Shown: one piece after another, positions 7,777 to 15,999 of the stretch
Numbering within the stretch: the first letter of the stretch is position 1
Layout of the letters: each line of letters opens with the position of its first letter
DNA from: Chlamydiota bacterium
GTDB lineage: Bacteria; Auribacterota; JACPWU01
Assembly (NCBI GenBank): GCA_016178055.1
Contig: JACOUC010000011.1
Coordinates: 1-56,000 of the forward strand
DNA length: 56,000 nucleotides
Reading direction: 5' to 3'
Translations under genes and position numbers: made by a program
The notes under the pieces: model-generated
Databases searched by the model: none
What the model saw: the letters and a program-made list of their open reading frames with translations, nothing else
Told to the model about the DNA's origin: nothing

Positions 7777-8835
7777 CATTGTATTAATATAATCATTCAA
7801 CAACGCTTGAATCATCGGTTCAATTTTACCCTCCATAAATTCCTGGAGGTTATAGAGGGAAAACCCAATTCGATGATCCGTCACTCGATTTTGAGGGAAA
7901 TTATAGGTTCTGATTTTTTCGCTTCTTTCCCCCGTTCCAATTTGAGATTTTCTTTCTTGAGAAAGTTTGATTTGTTCTTCTAAATCTTGTTTTTCTTTAA
8001 GCCGGGCTCGCAAAACGCGAAGCCCCTTGGCCTTATTTTTATGCTGAGATTTCTCATCCTGGCAAGAAATCGTAATCCCGCTTGGGATGTGAAAAATCCG
8101 AACGGCAGAATCCGTTGTATTGACACTTTGTCCGCCAGGTCCAGAGGATCGAAAGACATCAATTCTAAGATCCTCTGATTTTATTTCAATTTCTATATCC
8201 TCTGCTTCAGGGAGAACAGCAACGGTGACGGTAGAAGTATGAATTCTTCCACTCCCTTCTGTGACGGGAACCCGCTGAACCCGATGAACTCCGCTTTCAA
8301 AGCGAAGCTTCCGGTAAGCATCCGGCCCTTCTACCGAAAAAATAATTTCTTTAAACCCTTTTAATCCGGTTGGGCTGCTCGACAAAGGCTCTAATTTCCA
8401 ACCATGATCCTGAGCATATCGGTCATAAAGCCGAAACAAATCAGCTGCAAAAATGGATGCTTCATCGCCTCCTGCACCTGAGCGAATTTCTACAATGACA
8501 TTTCTTCCCTCGTTCTTGTCGTGGGGGAGGAGATCCGCTCTGATTTCAAGCTCCAAATCTCCTTTTTGATGTTGAAGGCGCTCCAATTCCCCTTTTAAAA
8601 AAGACGTGAGTTCAAGATCAAGATCATTCTTCGGGTCCTTTTGTAAGAGGGTAACCTCTTCAATTTCTTCAAGGACCTTTCTATAGGCTTCCATTTTTCC
8701 AACGGTGCCCCTCAAGGAGGCATGCTCTCGAGCGAGCTCCTGATACTTGGACCGATCTAGAAAAACCTTTGAATCTGAAAGGAGCGTTTCCAGCTCCTTC
8801 AGTCGTGATTTTGATTCGTCATATCTTTCTAACAC
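7765..8835 (-). CDS. prfA: Peptide chain release factor 1
   Basis: The 356-aa protein terminates translation at UAA and UAG. The GGQ loop (SSGPGGQSVNTTDSAVRI, Gly234-Gly235-Gln236) acts in the peptidyl-transferase centre. The codon-reading motif is Pro-Val-Thr at 190-192, the RF1-type PxT rather than the RF2-type SPF. No programmed frameshift is seen. The last residues (NDYINTMMKI) may derive from the adjoining AT-rich repeat. Neighbours rpmE upstream and prmC downstream fit a conserved translation-termination cluster. Confidence 0.97.
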   Translation of the reverse strand: MLERYDESKSRLKELETLLSDSKVFLDRSKYQELAREHASLRGTVGKMEAYRKVLEEIEEVTLLQKDPKNDLDLELTSFLKGELERLQHQKGDLELEIRADLLPHDKNEGRNVIVEIRSGAGGDEASIFAADLFRLYDRYAQDHGWKLEPLSSSPTGLKGFKEIIFSVEGPDAYRKLRFESGVHRVQRVPVTEGSGRIHTSTVTVAVLPEAEDIEIEIKSEDLRIDVFRSSGPGGQSVNTTDSAVRIFHIPSGITISCQDEKSQHKNKAKGLRVLRARLKEKQDLEEQIKLSQERKSQIGTGERSEKIRTYNFPQNRVTDHRIGFSLYNLQEFMEGKIEPMIQALLNDYINTMMKI

Positions 8836-8874
8836 AAGCTATTTCTCGTCTTTATAAACTTTCGTTTACCTCTT

Positions 8875-8930
8875 GTAGTCGCCCGATTTATCGGGCAATC
8901 TATGCGTGGCCCCATGAATGGGGCGGCTAC
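8875..8930. repeat. 60-bp double-hairpin (REP-like) element, copy 2
   Basis: The inverted ends GTAGTCGCC / GGCGGCTAC enclose the hairpins GCCCGATTTATCGGGC and GCCCCATGAATGGGGC. It is homologous, in inverted orientation, to 139-200. It lies between rpmE and prfA, about 4 nt beyond the rpmE stop, so it would end up in the rpmE-prfA transcript. Confidence 0.8.
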
Positions 8931-8933
8931 TTA

Positions 8934-9134
8934 TTACTTTTTGTTGTATCTTTTTTGAAAGCGTTCGACCCGTCCTGCGGTATCTACAAATTTCTGCTTG
9001 CCTGTGAAAAGGGGATGGCATTTTGAACAAATCCCCACCTTTAAATTTTCTTTCGTTGATCGAGTGTGAATGACTTCCCCACAAGCACACGTAATCGTTG
9101 TTTCCATGTAAGTGGGATGAATTCCTTCTTTCAT
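8934..9134 (-). CDS. rpmE: 50S ribosomal protein L31 (zinc-ribbon type)
   Basis: The start at ATG 9134 has an excellent GGAGG ribosome-binding site, giving 66 aa; an upstream TTG at 9146 is rejected because it would overlap that site. The N-terminus [20 protein letters not shown] and the segment [26 protein letters not shown] are diagnostic. The CAC...CSKC cysteines mark the zinc-binding form, so a C-minus paralogue could exist elsewhere for zinc starvation. It lies between rho and prfA, a widely conserved position. Confidence 0.97.
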   Translation of the reverse strand: MKEGIHPTYMETTITCACGEVIHTRSTKENLKVGICSKCHPLFTGKQKFVDTAGRVERFQKRYNKK

Positions 9135-9221
9135 AACATCCTCCAAAAGAATAAGTTATATAAAAAATGTCCTTTAAAAAGACTTGAAACCATAGCATAA
9201 AATGAGACGTTTAATCAAGCG

Positions 9222-10571
9222 TTACTGCTGGTGCAGAGTCACGAGAAATTCTGCATTCGTTTTGGTCTTCTTTAACTTTTCGACCAGAAGTTCCATGGCT
9301 TCTACGGCGTTCATGGTGTTCAAAGCCCGGCGAAGCATCCAGATTTTCTGAAGCTCATCCGGATGAAAAAGCAACTCTTCTTTTCGCGTTCCAGATTTTT
9401 CAATGTCAATTGCAGGGAAAATACGCTTATCGACGAGCCGGCGGTCCAAGGTGATTTCCATATTACCAGTTCCCTTGAATTCTTCAAAAATGACCTCGTC
9501 CATTCGGCTTCCCGTATCCACAAGGGCTGTAGCAATAATGGTAATACTTCCTCCCTCTTCAATATTTCGAGCTGTTGCAAAAAAACGCCTGGGTTTATGA
9601 AGGGCGTTTGCATCAATACCCCCGGAGAGAATTTTACCGCTATGGGGTTCAAGCGTATTATAAGCACGGGCGAGGCGAGTGATGCTGTCTAAAAGAATGA
9701 CCACATCGAAGCCATGCTCGACCAATCGCTTGGCCTTTTCAATCACAATTTCAGCCACTTGAACATGACGCTCAGGCGGCTCATCGAAAGTGGAACTGAC
9801 GACTTCGCCTTTGACCGTTCGTTTCATATCGGTCACTTCCTCAGGACGTTCATCAATCAGAAGAACGATGAGTTTGGTCTCTGGAGAATTGGTTGCGATA
9901 CTTTTGGCAATTTTCTGGAGAATCATGGTTTTTCCGGTACGGGGTGGGGCAACAATCACACCCCGCTGTCCCTTCCCAATCGGGGATAGAAGATCCATCA
10001 CCCTCATGGATATATCATTCGAACCATCCTCTAAAAGAAATCGCGATTGAGGATAGAGAGGCGTTAAATTATCGAAAAGAATTTTATCTCTTACCTTTGA
10101 AGGACTTTCAAAGTTAATGGCCTCAACCTTTAAAAGCGCAAAATACCGCTCTTTATCTTTAGGGGGTCGGATCTGGCCCGAGACCGTATCTCCTGTCTTT
10201 AGATCAAATTTTTTAATCTGAGAGGGAGAAACATAAATATCTTCAGGGCAGGGAAGATAATTATAATTGGGTGATCTTAAAAAACCAAAACCATCTGGAA
10301 GGACCTCTAGCACTCCCTCTCCAAACATTAGACCACTCTTTAATGCCTTGGCTTTAAGAATCTCAAAAATCAACTCGTGCTTTTTAAGATTTGCCATTCC
10401 CCGAAGGTCTAACTCCTTACCCATTTGATTCAGCTCGGAAACGGTCATCTCCTGCAATTTAGCAATGTCTGTCGTTTCTCCCACAGCATCGGCACGAGAG
10501 ACCGTATCCTCGTCCAGTATTTCCCTTTCCGAATTTTGTGATCCTTGAGATGTTCTTCCCAGTCTAACCAT
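9222..10571 (-). CDS. rho: Transcription termination factor Rho
   Basis: The 449-aa hexameric RNA-dependent ATPase has an N-terminal Rho_N helix bundle ([18 protein letters not shown]), a cold-shock-like RNA-binding domain ([20 protein letters not shown]) and the ATPase core. That core shows Walker [25 protein letters not shown] and the Q/R-loop regions [15 protein letters not shown] and [19 protein letters not shown]. About 40 N-terminal residues are non-conserved and acidic. The start ATG 10571 follows AGGAGAG and overlaps the coaE stop by 8 nt. An active Rho would act on the untranslated intergenic repeats of this genome; that is inference. Confidence 0.97.
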   Translation of the reverse strand: MVRLGRTSQGSQNSEREILDEDTVSRADAVGETTDIAKLQEMTVSELNQMGKELDLRGMANLKKHELIFEILKAKALKSGLMFGEGVLEVLPDGFGFLRSPNYNYLPCPEDIYVSPSQIKKFDLKTGDTVSGQIRPPKDKERYFALLKVEAINFESPSKVRDKILFDNLTPLYPQSRFLLEDGSNDISMRVMDLLSPIGKGQRGVIVAPPRTGKTMILQKIAKSIATNSPETKLIVLLIDERPEEVTDMKRTVKGEVVSSTFDEPPERHVQVAEIVIEKAKRLVEHGFDVVILLDSITRLARAYNTLEPHSGKILSGGIDANALHKPRRFFATARNIEEGGSITIIATALVDTGSRMDEVIFEEFKGTGNMEITLDRRLVDKRIFPAIDIEKSGTRKEELLFHPDELQKIWMLRRALNTMNAVEAMELLVEKLKKTKTNAEFLVTLHQQ

Positions 10572-11187
10572 ATTTTTTCTCTCCTTTTATGTTAAAAATT
10601 TTAATCAATTCCACCCAAACTTTTTGAGTCTCACTTTTAAGCTCCAACTTTGTTCCTCGATTATGAATGATAAAATTGGCCTTCTTCATCTGAAGTTTTG
10701 AATCCATTTGATGCTTCATGCGAAAAAGAACTTGTTGCGGTGAAATCTTTAAATGTCGAGAAGCTCGTTCAATACGTTTTTTTTTAAGGCAAACGACAAC
10801 AATGACCTTTTTAAAGAAACGTTCCAAATGTTTTTCAAAAAGAAGGGGAATAATGAATATCCCGATCGATGATTTTTCCCCTCTCTCTTCCTGTATCTTT
10901 TTCTTAATCTCTCGAATGACAGGAGGATGAATGATTTTTTCCAGTTGGTCCAGTTTCTTTCGATTCTGAAAAACAACCTCAGCTAATTTTTTTGGATCAA
11001 TCTTTCCTGAAGCTTGGAGAATTTTTTTTCCAAAAGCGTGAAAAATTTTCACTTGAATCTTTTTTTCTTCTAAAACTGTTTTAGCAAGGACATCTGCTTC
11101 AAAAACTTGAGCCCCCACACGTTTCAGGTATTGGCCAACCGTACTCTTCCCTGATCCAATTCCTCCGGTTAATCCAACCCAATTCAC
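10564..11187 (-). CDS. coaE: Dephospho-CoA kinase
   Basis: The 207-aa kinase phosphorylates the 3'-hydroxyl of dephospho-CoA, the last step of CoA synthesis. The P-loop GGIGSGKS lies at residues 8-15 and the lid and CoA-binding elements follow ([33 protein letters not shown]). The GTG start at 11187 overlaps the stop of the upstream membrane-protein gene (GTGA), and its end overlaps rho, so the three are tightly coupled. The C-terminal helix is Lys-rich. The polA-coaE-rho neighbourhood occurs in several phyla. Confidence 0.93.
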   Translation of the reverse strand: MNWVGLTGGIGSGKSTVGQYLKRVGAQVFEADVLAKTVLEEKKIQVKIFHAFGKKILQASGKIDPKKLAEVVFQNRKKLDQLEKIIHPPVIREIKKKIQEERGEKSSIGIFIIPLLFEKHLERFFKKVIVVVCLKKKRIERASRHLKISPQQVLFRMKHQMDSKLQMKKANFIIHNRGTKLELKSETQKVWVELIKIFNIKGEKKYG

Positions 11188-13232
11188 TTTTCACCTGTAT
11201 GACTTAAATTCATTCCAAGTTCCGAGATCGTTTTCACGCCTTCTTTGGTAGCGGCAATCGCTTTTTCAGATAAGTTTAAAAGCTTATAAATTTTAGCTAA
11301 ACGAAAAAAAATCATGAAATCGTTTGGATCAAGGAAAAGGGCTTGGTTGTACTTTTTCTCAGCCTCATCATAAAATTGTTCTTTTAAATACTGATCTCCT
11401 TCCTCTTTCAATTTTTGAGCTTGTTCAAGCTCCTGAGGTGAAAGAACCCGATAGATCACGTATTTCGCGTTCTGATAAGTCAGGTCAAATCCTTGAATAC
11501 GCTTACCATACTCAAAACGGGCTACAGGTGCCTGTAACGGAATTTCAAGTGCATTGGCCATATAGGCCCATGAGTACTTCGATCGATCTTGAAACGTCCC
11601 AAGGGCATGCACATAATAATGAACACCATTTTTAATACAGTACTGATAAAAAGCTTTTTCGTTTATTTGAAAGAGCGTCTGGGTAAATTGTTCTATCTTC
11701 TCCCGCATATCCCTGGATTCGTATTTGGGGTGGAGTACAATCGCCCTATGGCTATATGCAAGAAAAGAGGGGGATAACCCAAAATTCGCAAGGACCACAG
11801 CCTCTTTTCGCGTATGGACCTTAACCCAATGGACTACTCCCTCAAGCTGAGAATAAAGAACGGGTCTTTCAAAACGAGAAAAATCATTTGTAACGTCTTT
11901 TGCTTCAAAGAGTAACGTCAGAATTAAACAAGAATTCCAGATCATTTTCGTTCTTTGAAGGCTTGTCCTAAAGGGTGCTGAACCTATGAGGCACGCAAGG
12001 AAAAATACCAGAAATACTTCCAACCTTACAAAAGCTAGACTTAATATAAGGAAAGAGAAGAAAAAAAACAAGAGAAAAAATAAGGGCCTATTTTTGGGTG
12101 AAAATTGAAGGTCTGATTCTGGAGAGACGTTGAGTTTTCTCCTAAGATCTTTATAAAAAGAATAAATCGCTGCCAAGCCGAGCAAAAAGGCTGGGACAAG
12201 ACTTTTAAGATGATCAAACGAAAGGGACTGAAGGGCAGGTGTCCAAAGGAGACGGATATCAAAGGGGAGGAGCGAAGGGTTTTCGGGTTTGATGTTTAAA
12301 AATTTAATTTTGTAGAATATTAACTCAATCATGTGATTATAAATGGGGAGATAAGGAGATTGCCAGCCCAGAAAGCAGAAAAGGGGTAGGAGTAAAAGGA
12401 GAGAGAACCTCTTCCATCTTTTAGAAAAAGGAAGGATCAATCCTAAGGCATAAAGCCCCATCATTCCTGGAGAGAAGAGAAACTGATGATCTTTGAGATA
12501 AGGGTGAAAAAAAGCTGTAGGAATGAGAACACATAAATGAATGATCCAAAGAGGATGTCGAAGACGAGGATCTTCATGAGCAAAAAACACATGGCCGATT
12601 TCATAAATCATCCATAAAATAAAATAGATTTGGGAACCATCCCAAATTATGAGGGCAAGGCAAAGACTCAAGGCCGCCAATATTTGTTGTAGGATTTTTC
12701 TTGCTGGAATGAAGAGCAGGGCAAAATGGAGAAAGAGAAATGGAAGCGCAAAATTTTCTCGGGAGTACTCCATGCCTGTTGACCTGATAACAGAGCAAAA
12801 ACTAATGCCGTAAATTAAGCTCGAACCCAGGTTTAAGAAGGGATTTCTCGAACTTCGAAAAGTAATTCCAAAAACGAGAAAAATAGAAAGAGAAAGAAAA
12901 AAAGATTGAGCCATTTTTAAAAAATGGGCATAGGGAATAGATTTAAAGAATTTTCGATAAAAAAAACCTAATAGATGATCCGGGGTCAGTGAAATTTTTT
13001 TGGAAGCCGAAAACCCTTCTGGATATTGGGCTTTACGCTCAAGAGACGCCATATCTTTTCCTTGGGCTACAGCCTCTGAAAAGGTGTAGAGAAATGCCCC
13101 CTCTAAGGTGAAAGGGAGTTCGTCTCCATATTTTATATCGATGGCGTGGCGAATCCCAATCCGCAGCCAGACGCATAAAATATAGACGGTGATGAGGGAG
13201 AGGATAATGAATAATTTTTTTGAAAGTTTCAT
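11184..13232 (-). CDS. GT-C-fold polytopic membrane protein with C-terminal TPR
   Basis: I start this at ATG 13232 (about 682 aa). The frame is open to 13499, but those extra 89 residues translate the GC-rich repeat and the end of polA. The first residues form a TM helix (FIILSLITVYILCVWL). A periplasmic loop follows with GDELPFTLEGAFLYTF, then roughly ten TM segments. IIWDGSQIYFIL in a TM loop resembles the WDG motif region of STT3/PMT-like GT-C glycosyltransferases. After a soluble domain the protein ends with a TPR unit (EGDQYLKEQFYDEAEKKYNQ, LFLDPND). Glycan transfer to proteins or lipids is the likely role, but I cannot assign the substrate. It overlaps coaE by 4 nt. Confidence 0.65.
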   Translation of the reverse strand: MKLSKKLFIILSLITVYILCVWLRIGIRHAIDIKYGDELPFTLEGAFLYTFSEAVAQGKDMASLERKAQYPEGFSASKKISLTPDHLLGFFYRKFFKSIPYAHFLKMAQSFFLSLSIFLVFGITFRSSRNPFLNLGSSLIYGISFCSVIRSTGMEYSRENFALPFLFLHFALLFIPARKILQQILAALSLCLALIIWDGSQIYFILWMIYEIGHVFFAHEDPRLRHPLWIIHLCVLIPTAFFHPYLKDHQFLFSPGMMGLYALGLILPFSKRWKRFSLLLLLPLFCFLGWQSPYLPIYNHMIELIFYKIKFLNIKPENPSLLPFDIRLLWTPALQSLSFDHLKSLVPAFLLGLAAIYSFYKDLRRKLNVSPESDLQFSPKNRPLFFLLFFFFSFLILSLAFVRLEVFLVFFLACLIGSAPFRTSLQRTKMIWNSCLILTLLFEAKDVTNDFSRFERPVLYSQLEGVVHWVKVHTRKEAVVLANFGLSPSFLAYSHRAIVLHPKYESRDMREKIEQFTQTLFQINEKAFYQYCIKNGVHYYVHALGTFQDRSKYSWAYMANALEIPLQAPVARFEYGKRIQGFDLTYQNAKYVIYRVLSPQELEQAQKLKEEGDQYLKEQFYDEAEKKYNQALFLDPNDFMIFFRLAKIYKLLNLSEKAIAATKEGVKTISELGMNLSHTGEK

Positions 13233-13252
13233 ATGAATTATAACATAATTAG

Positions 13253-13365
13253 AAGCTCTGAGACGGGCTCGAAGCTCGAGGCTCAAGGCTCGAGGCAAAT
13301 ACTTCTTCGGTTTTTGCTTTTCCCTCGAGCTTCGAGCCTTGAGCCTCGAGCTGCTTTTAAAGCTC
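13253..13365. repeat. GC-rich word-repeat hairpin (GCTCGAGGCTCGAAG family), copy 1
   Basis: The left arm is GGGCTCGAAGCTCGAGGCTC followed by further words, the spacer is AAATACTTCTTCGGTTTTTG with CTTTT, and the right arm is CTCGAGCTTCGAGCCTTGAG. Arms and spacer both match the inverted copy at 47825-48030. It fills the space between polA and the GT-C gene and just reaches the polA stop region. Confidence 0.8.
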
Positions 13366-15948
13366 CATCCAATTCTTACCTTGGTTGATATTGATTTTGA
13401 GTTTAACGCGTAGGGGAGTGACGTTTTCCATTTTTTCTTTGAGTAAGGATTGAATAGTTCCTTCTTCTTTTTCAGGAACGATGAGAATGAGTTCATCATG
13501 AATTTGAAGAGAAATTTTTGAGGATAAGCTATTTTCTTTCAAGGCGTGATGAACATTGATCATGGCTATTTTTATTAAATCGGCAGCGGTCCCTTGAATG
13601 GGGGTATTGATGGCCATTCGTTCCGCCAGTTGACGTAGAGAGATTTGAGAACTTTTAAGGTTCGGAAGATAACGCCTTCTTCCAAAAAGGGTCGTAACAT
13701 AGCCATTTTCTTTGGCCTTTTCTAAAATGAGTTTCAAAAATTCATGAACTTGAGGAAAGCGTTGGTGATAGGCTTCTATAAAATGCTTAGACTCCTCTAT
13801 GGAAATTCCTAATTCTTTTGAAAGGCCAAAGGTGCCCATTCCATAGATGATTCCAAAATTAATGACTTTAGCCTTCGCTCTCATCTCGTCGGTGATTTTT
13901 TCTTCGGCAACACCAAAGATTTCCTGTGCAGTCGAGCGATGAATGTCTTCGTCCATTTCAAAGGCTTGAATCAGTTTAGGGTCTTCAGAAAGATGAGCGA
14001 GGACTCTCAGTTCAATCTGAGAATAATCAGCCGAGAGAAGAATATGATGTTCCGGGGCAACAAAGGCCGCTCTAATTTTTTTTCCTAAATGGGATCGAAC
14101 GGGAATGTTTTGAAGATTGGGGTTGAGGCTTGCAAGACGTCCTGTTTCTGCTGAGGTTTGACTAAAGGTCGTGTGAAGCCGCCCCGTTTTTGGATGAACA
14201 AGGGAAGGAAGGGCATCCACATAAGTCGATTTAAGTTTTGAAATTTGGCGATATTCCAGTAGCAAAGGGATGATGGGATGGTGAGAAGTTAATTCGGTGA
14301 GGACACTGGCATCGGTTGAATAACCGGTTTTCGTTTTTTTAATGGGAGGAAGTTTCAATTTTTCAAAGAGAATTTTTGAAAGTTCTTTAGAAGAGTGAAT
14401 ATTAAAAGATTCCTCTGCAAAGGTATGAATTTTGAGTTCCAGCTTTTTAAGCAAATTTTGAAATTCATGAGACATTTTTTCAAGTTGAGAAAGTTCTAAG
14501 GGAATGCCTGTTTTCTCCATCTCAGCCAAGACCTCAATCAGGGGCATTTCAATTTTACAAAAAAGTTCTGTTTGATCTGATTTTTGGAGCATCGATGACA
14601 AAATGGGTTCCAATTCTAGGGAAAGGGCTGCTTCTTGAACGACGCTTTCGGGAGTTTCCACTTCTTGTGCTGCAATATTGGTTTTCAAAAAGAAACTTGC
14701 CAACTCTCTAAAATCTTTAAAGTGAGTTGTAGAATTGGCCAAAAAAGCTGCAACTTTAATGTCGAACGTTATTCCTGATAAGGAAAGGTGACTGCTTTCT
14801 AAAATGAGACTCTGTCCCTTTAAGTCATAACCTATTTTTTGAATAGAAGCATCTTTTAATAGATGGAAAAATTTTGAAAAATCTCTGTTTTTTTCCTGAA
14901 GTGAAAGATAGTAAGCTTTTTGATCAGGGGTCATGACTCCGATCCCTAAAAGAGAAGGTTCAAAAGGAGAAATTTTTTCAAAATGAATAGCCATTCCCAT
15001 CTTTGGATGTTGTTGGAGCACTTGATTCATTTCGTCTATTTCATGGATATCTTGAGGTCGGATGATGTTGTAAGTAGAGGTTTGGGAAGGGGATGCTTCT
15101 CTTAAAAAATCTTTGAATTCAAGCTCTTCAAAAATTCTCAAGAGCTCATCTTGATTTTTAGCTTGGATTTTAGTTTCTTCCCATGAAAACTTGAAGGGAA
15201 CCTCGAGTGAAAGGGATGCTAAATTTTTGCTTAATTCTGCAATTTTTTGATGTTCGAGGAGAGATGATTTTTTTGTTTTTCCAATGGTAGACCAGTTTTT
15301 TTCAAAAATCTCTTCGATGGTTTTAAATTTTTGAAGAAGAGCGGTTGCGGTTTTGGGGCCTACGCCAGGAATTCCGGGAATGTTGTCTGAAGTGTCTCCC
15401 ACTAACCCCAAAAAATCAGTGATTTGACAAGGGAGGACCCCCCATAATTCCTTTACATCAGGTTCATCTAGAATTTTTTCTTGAGAAGGATCAGGCATGA
15501 CATGAACATGAGGTTGAATCAGTTGAAGCATGTCTTTATCTGGACTGACAACAAAGACATCAAAAACTGATTTCGCTTTTTCTGCAAGGCTTCCCATCAC
15601 ATCATCTGCCTCAAATCCTGAAATTTCTAAAGTGAGGATTCCAGAGGCTTTAACCAAATTTTTGATCCAGGGGAGTTGAATCACTAGATCATCAGGCATG
15701 GGTTTTCGATGAGTTTTATAGTTTTCAAAGGCTTGATGACGAAAAGTAGGTCCCTTGGCATCAAAAACAATGACAAGATGGTCAGGATTTTTTTCATTTA
15801 TAAATTTTTGAAGAGTTTTTGTAAATCCTAAAATGGCGTGGGTGGCCATGCCTTTGGAGTTTTGTAAGGGGCGGATGGCAAAAAAGGCTCGATAAATGAG
15901 GCTTGTCCCATCCAGAATAAAAAATTTTTTTCTAGGTAAATCGTTCAT
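13357..15948 (-). CDS. polA: DNA polymerase I
   Basis: The 863-aa protein has three domains. The 5'-nuclease (1-290) keeps its acidic residues (LDGTSLIYRAFF, VFDAKGPTFRH, SGFEADDVMG, VSPDKDMLQL). The 3'-5' exonuclease-like domain (about 300-470) looks inactive: the FDTET motif is replaced by AIHFEK, and the final YxxxD by QEAALS, although FDIKVAAFL remains. The polymerase domain (about 470-863) is intact, with DYSQIELRVLAHLSED from Asp641, KVINFGIIYGMG in the fingers and QIHDELIL with His817-Asp818. It would fill gaps and remove RNA primers without proofreading, as in Taq. It lies 51 nt after the secretin gene. Confidence 0.96.
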   Translation of the reverse strand: MNDLPRKKFFILDGTSLIYRAFFAIRPLQNSKGMATHAILGFTKTLQKFINEKNPDHLVIVFDAKGPTFRHQAFENYKTHRKPMPDDLVIQLPWIKNLVKASGILTLEISGFEADDVMGSLAEKAKSVFDVFVVSPDKDMLQLIQPHVHVMPDPSQEKILDEPDVKELWGVLPCQITDFLGLVGDTSDNIPGIPGVGPKTATALLQKFKTIEEIFEKNWSTIGKTKKSSLLEHQKIAELSKNLASLSLEVPFKFSWEETKIQAKNQDELLRIFEELEFKDFLREASPSQTSTYNIIRPQDIHEIDEMNQVLQQHPKMGMAIHFEKISPFEPSLLGIGVMTPDQKAYYLSLQEKNRDFSKFFHLLKDASIQKIGYDLKGQSLILESSHLSLSGITFDIKVAAFLANSTTHFKDFRELASFFLKTNIAAQEVETPESVVQEAALSLELEPILSSMLQKSDQTELFCKIEMPLIEVLAEMEKTGIPLELSQLEKMSHEFQNLLKKLELKIHTFAEESFNIHSSKELSKILFEKLKLPPIKKTKTGYSTDASVLTELTSHHPIIPLLLEYRQISKLKSTYVDALPSLVHPKTGRLHTTFSQTSAETGRLASLNPNLQNIPVRSHLGKKIRAAFVAPEHHILLSADYSQIELRVLAHLSEDPKLIQAFEMDEDIHRSTAQEIFGVAEEKITDEMRAKAKVINFGIIYGMGTFGLSKELGISIEESKHFIEAYHQRFPQVHEFLKLILEKAKENGYVTTLFGRRRYLPNLKSSQISLRQLAERMAINTPIQGTAADLIKIAMINVHHALKENSLSSKISLQIHDELILIVPEKEEGTIQSLLKEKMENVTPLRVKLKININQGKNWMEL

Positions 15949-15999
15949 ATTTTAGGGTTTTTAGGGTGATAAAATGAGCGTTAATCGATGGAGACAAAA

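Noticed and set aside
9363-9692. Plus-strand frame of 109 codons inside rho
   Set aside because: It is the antisense of the highly conserved Rho ATPase core.
13233-13499. N-terminal extension of the GT-C gene by 89 residues
   Set aside because: The extra residues translate the CTCGAGG repeat and the 3' end of polA; a good start exists at 13232 directly before the first TM helix.
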